A stretch of 64,000 nucleotides of DNA. It comes from Rufibacter psychrotolerans (lineage in GTDB: Bacteria > Bacteroidota > Bacteroidia > Cytophagales > Hymenobacteraceae). Shown here one piece after another: positions 59,618 to 64,000 of the stretch. The notes beneath the pieces are model-generated. The model was given only the letters and a program-made list of their open reading frames with translations. It was not told where the DNA came from and ran no database searches. The stretch is from the NCBI RefSeq assembly GCF_016924645.1, contig NZ_JAFFJV010000004.1, forward strand, positions 62,001-126,000, given 5' to 3'. How positions within the stretch are numbered: position 1 is the stretch's first letter; each line of letters opens with the position of its first letter. The position numbers and the translations under genes are program-made.

Positions 59618-60742
59618 TTATTGCAGCAGAGAGGCAAGTTTCTCTTCCAAAGCCTCGCCGCGCAGGTTTTTGGCGATGATTTTTCCTTCCTTGTCCAACA
59701 GAACGGTTTGCGGAATGGCCGTTACCCCGTACAAGGCGGCGGCGCTGCTTTCCCAGCCTTTCAGGTCAGATACGTGCGGCCAAGTGAGCTTGTCGTTCTC
59801 AATGGCCTTTAACCACTTGGCTCTGTCCTGGTCCAGGCTTACCCCGAAAATCTCGAAACCTTTGTCTTTGTACTTGTTGTACATGCGCACCACGTTGGGG
59901 TTCTCCTGGCGGCACGGACCGCACCAGCTGGCCCAGAAGTCAATGAGCACGTACTTGCCGCGCAGCGACGCCAGCGAGATCTCCGGACCGGCCGGGGACG
60001 GCAGGGAGATGTTGGGGGCGGCACTGCCCAGCGCGGTGCTGCGCACCTTAGACAAGCGCTCTTCCAGGGCTTTGGTGTACTTAGAGTTGGGCAGGCTGGC
60101 CTTGAAAGCGGTGGCCATGCTGTCTACAAAAGGAAAGTGCTCATCCAGGTTCAGGATGTTCCCGGCCGTGTACACCGAGACCACCGAGTTAGGGTTGGCC
60201 TTCACAAACGCCTTCAGTTGGTTCTGGTTCTCGCGCTGCGCAGCCATAAACTGGTCCTGCAGGCGTTTCATCTCGGCCTGGTTGCCGGAGGTAGCGGCTT
60301 CCTGGAACTGCTGGTTCAGGGCGGTGACGTTCTGCTGCATGCCCTGCATGATGGTGTTCAACTGCTTGATCAGCTCTGAATCCCTGGAGCCTTTCACGGT
60401 GTAGGATTGGGCCACTTTCCCAGAGTCGGCGGTGATTTCAATGGACTGGTTGTCTACCACCAGCATGATGCCTTCCTGGTTCTCGAACCCCAGTTTGTAG
60501 ATGGCCGGCTCGTTCACGGTGCCCTCCATCACAAACGTCCCGTCCTGGTTGATGGTGGCGGTGTCTACCGGTACAAAGGCTTGCTCGCCCAGTTCATCCA
60601 GGTACACGTTGCCCCGGGTCATGTTGTTGATCTTACCCGTGATGCGGTAGCTTTTCTCCGTGTCTGCGGAAGTGACTCCTTTTTTCTGGCAGGCCCCTAG
60701 AACCCCCAACGCGGCAACGGCCAGTACAATCTGTTTTTTCAT
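59618..60742 (-). CDS. TlpA-like thioredoxin-fold lipoprotein (DUF4369 N-domain)
   Basis: 374 residues; lipoprotein signal ending GVLGAC, so membrane-anchored in the periplasm. Residues about 28-130 form the DUF4369 beta domain common in Bacteroidota (YRITGKINNMTRGNVYLDELGE...NQEGIMLVVDNQSIEITADSG), a helical linker follows, and the C-terminal half (from about 235) is AhpC/TlpA thioredoxin with the redox motif WASWCGPCRQEN and cis-Pro in TAIPQTVLLDKEGK. A thiol-disulfide reductase. It begins 18 bp after gatB, on the same strand. Confidence 0.93.
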   Translation of the reverse strand: MKKQIVLAVAALGVLGACQKKGVTSADTEKSYRITGKINNMTRGNVYLDELGEQAFVPVDTATINQDGTFVMEGTVNEPAIYKLGFENQEGIMLVVDNQSIEITADSGKVAQSYTVKGSRDSELIKQLNTIMQGMQQNVTALNQQFQEAATSGNQAEMKRLQDQFMAAQRENQNQLKAFVKANPNSVVSVYTAGNILNLDEHFPFVDSMATAFKASLPNSKYTKALEERLSKVRSTALGSAAPNISLPSPAGPEISLASLRGKYVLIDFWASWCGPCRQENPNVVRMYNKYKDKGFEIFGVSLDQDRAKWLKAIENDKLTWPHVSDLKGWESSAAALYGVTAIPQTVLLDKEGKIIAKNLRGEALEEKLASLLQ

Positions 60743-60760
60743 CTTCTTCTATAAGTAGGC

Positions 60761-62218
60761 TTACTTTTCTAAGCTCTCTTTCAATAACTTATTCGCCAGC
60801 TTAGGATCGGCTTTGCCTTTGGTCTGTTTCATGAGGTCGCCCATGAACATGCCCAGCAGCGACGCTTTCCCCGCCTTGTATTCGGCCACTTTCTGCGGAT
60901 TGGCCGCTAAAACGCCGTCAATGATGGCCTGCAGCGCCCCCTCGTCTGATTCCTGCACCAGGTTCTGCTCGGTGGCCACCTGCTCTGCGGTTTTTTCGGG
61001 ATTTTCCAATAAATACGGGAAAATCTGCTTGGCCGCTACACTGTGGCTTACCTTATTGCTGTCTACCAGTTGAATGAGGCCGGCAATCTGCTCCGGCTTC
61101 AGCGGGAACGCCCCAATGGTAAGGGTCAACTCGTTCAGGTAGGATTTCACCGGGCCGCTGATCCAGTTGGCGGCTGCCTTGTAGTTTTGGGTGTGCTGGC
61201 ACAACTGATCAAAGTACAGGGCAATCTCCTTCTCATCGGTCAATACGCCGGCATCGTAGTCAGACAAGCCGTACTGCTGCGTGAAGCGGTCATACAACTC
61301 CTGCGGAAGCGCGGGCATGCTGTCCTTCACCGATTGCAACCACTCTTCTGAGATGATGACCGGCGGAAGGTCTGGCTCCGGAAAATACCGGTAGTCGTTC
61401 ATGGTTTCCTTAGAACGCATGCCGGTGGTAGTACCGGTACCTGCGTCAAAGTTCCGGGTCTCGGCGTCTACCGTTCCACCTGCTTCCAGCACCGCGATCT
61501 GACGGTCAATCTCGTGCTCAATGGCGCGCTGCACGTTGCGGAAGGAGTTCATGTTCTTCACCTCCACCTTGGTACCCCACTTGCTGGCACCTTTCTTCAT
61601 TACCGAGATGTTGGCATCACAACGCAGAGAACCTTCTTCCATGTTCCCGTCGCATATCTCCAGGTACTGCACCAGTTTCTTAATCTGGGTCAGGTACGCG
61701 TACGCCTCCTCAGAGTCCCGGATGTCCGGCTCCGACACGATCTCAATCAGCGGCGTTCCGGCGCGGTTCAGGTCTACCAATGTTTCGGTCTCCCCAGCCA
61801 GGTGCATGGATTTCCCGGCGTCTTCCTCCATGTGGATACGCGTTATCCCGATGCGCTTCTCCTGTCCGTCTTTGGTTTTGATGTCCAAGTGACCTTTGGT
61901 GCAAATAGGCGTTTTGTCCTGCGTAATCTGGTAGCCCTTCGGGAGGTCTGGGTAGAAGTAGTTCTTACGGGCGTAGTAATTGTGGCGCGTAATCGCTGAG
62001 CCAGTCGCCAGGCCCATCTTCATGGCCATCTCTACCACTTTCTTGTTCACGCGCGGCAAAGTACCCGGGTGCCCCAGGGTAATCACGCTCAGGTTCGTGT
62101 TCGGCAGCATGCCGTACTCCGTAGAATCTGAAGAATACGCCTTGCTCTCGGTGAGCAACTGGGCGTGCACCTCCAGACCGATAATTGCTTGGTATTGGGA
62201 ACGGATCTCTTCGTTCAT
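60761..62218 (-). CDS. gatB: Aspartyl/glutamyl-tRNA amidotransferase subunit B
   Basis: 485 residues from ATG at 62218 (MNEEIRSQYQAIIGLEVHAQLL); six extra codons to 62236 belong to the heptamer-rich leader. GatB binds misacylated tRNA-Gln/Asn and activates the amide acceptor in GatCAB. Family signature LDIKTKDGQEKRIGITRIHMEEDAGKS (about 112-138), NRAGTPLIEIVSEPD, SLRCDANIS, NMNSFRNVQRAIEHE, and a C-terminal helical tRNA-binding (YqeY-like) domain (about 330-485). gatA/gatC are not in the window. Precedes the TlpA-like gene. Confidence 0.96.
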   Translation of the reverse strand: MNEEIRSQYQAIIGLEVHAQLLTESKAYSSDSTEYGMLPNTNLSVITLGHPGTLPRVNKKVVEMAMKMGLATGSAITRHNYYARKNYFYPDLPKGYQITQDKTPICTKGHLDIKTKDGQEKRIGITRIHMEEDAGKSMHLAGETETLVDLNRAGTPLIEIVSEPDIRDSEEAYAYLTQIKKLVQYLEICDGNMEEGSLRCDANISVMKKGASKWGTKVEVKNMNSFRNVQRAIEHEIDRQIAVLEAGGTVDAETRNFDAGTGTTTGMRSKETMNDYRYFPEPDLPPVIISEEWLQSVKDSMPALPQELYDRFTQQYGLSDYDAGVLTDEKEIALYFDQLCQHTQNYKAAANWISGPVKSYLNELTLTIGAFPLKPEQIAGLIQLVDSNKVSHSVAAKQIFPYLLENPEKTAEQVATEQNLVQESDEGALQAIIDGVLAANPQKVAEYKAGKASLLGMFMGDLMKQTKGKADPKLANKLLKESLEK

Positions 62219-62230
62219 GTTTGTTTTTAG

Positions 62231-62258
62231 TATCAAGAATCATGTATCAAGTATCAGG
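62231..62258. repeat. Degenerate heptamer array
   Basis: Four in-phase 7-mers, TATCAAG AATCATG TATCAAG TATCAGG, 13 bp upstream of the gatB start. Confidence 0.65.
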
Positions 62259-62273
62259 TACTTTTTCACGATT

Positions 62274-62313
62274 CTGTTTTTGGTCTATTTTTTAGAAAAC
62301 AGCCGCTTTTCGG
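62274..62313. repeat. Dispersed palindrome copy P24 (half)
   Basis: CTGTTTTTGGTCTATTTTTT / AGAAAACAGCCGCTTTTCGG; left arm recognisable, right arm decayed. Confidence 0.45.
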
Positions 62314-62348
62314 CAATGTTTCCAATTCTTTTTACTTGTGACTGACTT

Positions 62349-62374
62349 CTGGCGCGAGTCTCCAGGCTCGTGCC
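62349..62374. repeat. REP-like hairpin, second locus
   Basis: Begins CTGGCGCGAGTC and ends GCTCGTGCC; shares CTGGCGC, TCC and GTGCC with the arms at 26356 and 26435. GGCGCGAG pairs with CTCGTGCC (one G-U). Confidence 0.7.
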
Positions 62375-62430
62375 TTTGTATGGTGGTAGTTTCCAGACTA
62401 CCTACACACTATACTTTCTTTTGCCTTTTA

Positions 62431-62448
62431 GCGAGTCTGGAGACTCGC
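62431..62448. repeat. Perfect hairpin GCGAGTCT/AGACTCGC
   Basis: 8-bp stem with a 2-base GG loop; shares GCGAGTCT with the REP-like hairpin 57 bp away. Confidence 0.7.
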
Positions 62449-62458
62449 CTCATCCTTT

Positions 62459-62481
62459 GTCACGAGTTATAAACTCGTGAC
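62459..62481. repeat. Perfect hairpin GTCACGAGTT/AACTCGTGAC
   Basis: 10-bp stem around ATA. Contains the same ACGAG/CTCGT core as the two preceding hairpins. Confidence 0.7.
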
Positions 62482-62561
62482 AGATTAGTTGGCTAAAAGG
62501 TAATTATCTCCACCTTGGTCTGTCCACTAACAGGACAACGCTTTACATCAGCTTTATCGTT

Positions 62562-62585
62562 TCGGTCTGTCGGGAGACAGACCGA
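62562..62585. repeat. Perfect hairpin TCGGTCTGTC/GACAGACCGA
   Basis: 10-bp stem with a GGGA tetraloop; a different sequence family from the others in this gap. Confidence 0.7.
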
Positions 62586-62632
62586 GGAGGCGAATAACAT
62601 CAAGCTTGTAAAGCTTTGGTAAAGGCTATTTT

Positions 62633-62665
62633 AAACCTGTGAGGGTATAAAAACCTCATAGGTTT
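62633..62665. repeat. Hairpin AAACCTGTGAGG/CCTCATAGGTTT
   Basis: 12-bp stem with one G-U, loop of 9; on the minus strand it lies after the alaS stop and could help termination. Confidence 0.6.
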
Positions 62666-62666
62666 T

Positions 62667-62704
62667 GTTTTCAGGCTATTTTCAGGAAAACAGCCTGAAA
62701 ATAG
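62667..62704. repeat. Dispersed palindrome copy P25
   Basis: TTTTCAGGCTATTTTC / AGGAAAACAGCCTGAAAATAG, well paired, 2 bp from the alaS stop codon (62707-62709). Possible minus-strand terminator. Confidence 0.75.
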
Positions 62705-62706
62705 AG

Positions 62707-64000
62707 TTACTTAGCCAGTTCCTGTTGCACGAAGTCTTCGGCTTTGGCTAGGGCCGCATCTAGGCCCGCCACGTCTTTACCACCGGCAGTAGCGTAGAAC
62801 GGCTGTCCGCCGCCGCCGCCTTTGATTTCTTTGGCCAGTTCTTTTACCATTTGCACGGCGTTCAGGCCTTTACCAGAAACCACTTCGTCAGACAGCATCA
62901 CGGCTAACTGTGGTTTGCCGTCAATATCAGCTGCCAGTACCAGCACCAGGTTGTCTACTACCGAACGTAGGTCAAAAGCCAGTTTCTTCAGGTAATCGGC
63001 GGAGCTAACTTCTACCCGAGCCGCAAGGAAGTTAATGCCATCCAGGTTTTGCACCTGAGCAGCCAGCTTCTCTTTCTGAGCGGTTACCTGCTTCAGTTCA
63101 AACGCTTCCAGTTGCTTGCGTAAGGCAGCATTCTCATCCTGGATCTTCTCAATTGCTTTTCCGAAGTCCTTCTGCACGCCTAACAGCTGCTTCACTTCTT
63201 CAAACTGAGAGATCTGCTCGTCTACAAATTGTTCAGCTACATCAGCCGTAACCGCTTCAATCCGACGAACCCCGGCCGCTACCGAGCTTTCACTAACAAT
63301 TTTGAAGAAACCGATGTTACCGGTGTTCTGTACGTGAATACCCCCGCAAAGCTCTATAGAGAAGTCTTTGTTGAAGGTAATCACCCGCACGAAGTCGCCG
63401 TATTTCTCACCGAACAAGGCCATCGCGCCTAACGCTTTCGCTTCTTCAATAGGCACGTTGCGGCGCTCGTCTTTCTCGATAGACTCCCGGATGCGCTCGT
63501 TCACAATCTGCTCTACTTCGCGCAACTGCTCTTCGGTTACTTTGGTGAAGTGGGAGAAGTCAAAACGAAGCAGCTTGTCGCTTACTAAGGAGCCTTTCTG
63601 GTTAACGTGGTCGCCTAACACCTGCTTTAAGGCAGCGTGCAGTAAGTGCGTCGCCGAGTGGTTCTTTTTGATAAGCGCCCGACGCTTGCTGTCTACTTTA
63701 GCTACAACCGGGGCCTCAAGGTCTTTTGGCAGCTCAGCCGTAATGTGCAGGATCAGGTCGTTCTCCTTTTTAGTGTCCAGCACCTTCACAGTGCCAGCAG
63801 CAGATTCCAGCACACCGGTATCACCTACCTGTCCACCGCTTTCGGCATAGAATGGGGTGCGGTCTAATACTATATGAAATTCCTTCTTGTTCTTAGCCGT
63901 CACCTGACGGTAACGCACCACGCGGGCTTCTACCTGGTCTGCGTCATACGCTACCCACTCCGTCTCCACATCTGGTTGCAAAATGACCCAATCGCTCTGC
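62707..64000 (-). CDS. alaS: Alanine-tRNA ligase, C-terminal part
   Basis: The frame enters the window at base 64000 (QSDWVILQPDVE...) and ends at 62707, giving the last 431 residues; the aminoacylation core is outside. The editing domain holds KKNHSATHLLHAALKQVLGDHVNQKGSLV with the HxxxH zinc motif, and ELCGGIHVQNTGNIGFFKIVSESSVAAGVRRIEAVT with CGGxHxxxTG. The C-terminal oligomerisation/DHHA1 domain ends with KEIKGGGGGQPFYATAGGKDVAGLDAALAKAEDFV. The stop lies 2 bp from palindrome P25. Confidence 0.96.
   Translation of the reverse strand, partial: QSDWVILQPDVETEWVAYDADQVEARVVRYRQVTAKNKKEFHIVLDRTPFYAESGGQVGDTGVLESAAGTVKVLDTKKENDLILHITAELPKDLEAPVVAKVDSKRRALIKKNHSATHLLHAALKQVLGDHVNQKGSLVSDKLLRFDFSHFTKVTEEQLREVEQIVNERIRESIEKDERRNVPIEEAKALGAMALFGEKYGDFVRVITFNKDFSIELCGGIHVQNTGNIGFFKIVSESSVAAGVRRIEAVTADVAEQFVDEQISQFEEVKQLLGVQKDFGKAIEKIQDENAALRKQLEAFELKQVTAQKEKLAAQVQNLDGINFLAARVEVSSADYLKKLAFDLRSVVDNLVLVLAADIDGKPQLAVMLSDEVVSGKGLNAVQMVKELAKEIKGGGGGQPFYATAGGKDVAGLDAALAKAEDFVQQELAK

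Larger units (their letters stand above)
62219..62706. other. alaS-gatB gap packed with hairpin repeats
   Basis: 488 bp with no gene. In order: heptamer array (62231-62258), palindrome P24, a REP-like hairpin, three further perfect hairpins (62431-62448, 62459-62481, 62562-62585), a GG-TTT hairpin (62633-62665) and palindrome P25. A partial CTTGGTCTGTCC at 62514-62525 echoes the 62562 hairpin. Confidence 0.8.

Overview
The window is chromosomal DNA from a member of the Bacteroidota, most likely a GC-rich Cytophagales of the Hymenobacteraceae type (Rufibacter-like; this genus-level guess is inference). The grounds are a SusC/SusD pair, a type IX secretion C-terminal domain, a TamL-type outer-membrane lipoprotein, a fused alpha/beta E1 dehydrogenase, a DUF349 protein, and promoters of the TTTG-N19/21-TAnnTTTG type. 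No transposase, integrase, phage or CRISPR gene was seen. The genes are mostly core or conserved accessory genes.

Layout. 1-4.6 kb: partial mgsA, a TPR protein, gyrA and a small lipoprotein, all on the minus strand. 4.8-9.0 kb: a minus operon of an HD phosphohydrolase and two tandem M14 carboxypeptidase paralogues that have lost zinc ligands. 9.4-15.7 kb: an outer-membrane barrel protein, a cupin, zwf-pgl (oxidative pentose phosphate pathway), a short-chain dehydrogenase and a first pcm. 15.8-20.3 kb: an erythromycin-esterase-like protein, then a plus operon of a VTT membrane protein, a sorbosone-dehydrogenase-like propeller and a ferritin-like protein. 20.4-26.3 kb: two identical tRNA-Thr genes, DUF349, YqgE/AlgH, pdxH, DUF1015 and Maf. 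26.6-31.2 kb: a tight minus operon sdaAB-tolC-adaptor-gpsA. 31.4-38.0 kb: tryptophan dioxygenase, a T9SS mini-protein and susCD. 38.7-45.2 kb: a COG2509 flavoprotein, a CoA-binding protein, a two-component system, a stress-like protein, a bestrophin and a rhodanese. 45.4-48.0 kb: an ECF sigma factor, a putative anti-sigma and an outer-membrane protein. 48.1-64 kb: a TrmH-type methyltransferase, tamL, E1 alpha/beta, hemF, PAP2, ribE, a sugar transferase, a second pcm, a thioesterase, an unknown protein, a TlpA-like thioredoxin, gatB and the 3' part of alaS.

The strongest signal that ordinary annotation does not explain is a family of dispersed intergenic palindromes about 40 bp long. The left arm is close to CGTTTTGGGGCTGTTTTC and the right arm is its complement. 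I count 18 clear copies and 7 degenerate or partial ones, named P1-P25 here. They occupy 9 of the 10 convergent gene gaps and 5 of 9 divergent gaps. They often touch a stop codon or sit just before a start codon. Three copies have become long perfect terminator hairpins. A second, REP-like family (TGGCGCRAG...CTYGTGCC) occurs at 26356-26458, as an inverted REPIN-like pair enclosing a P copy, and at 62349-62374. The alaS-gatB gap (62219-62706) carries several different hairpin families together. Period-7 and period-16 degenerate arrays lie at three gene ends.

Limits: all coordinates and motifs were read by eye. No database search, covariance model or structure prediction was run. Start codons are chosen from signal peptides, overlaps and motifs.
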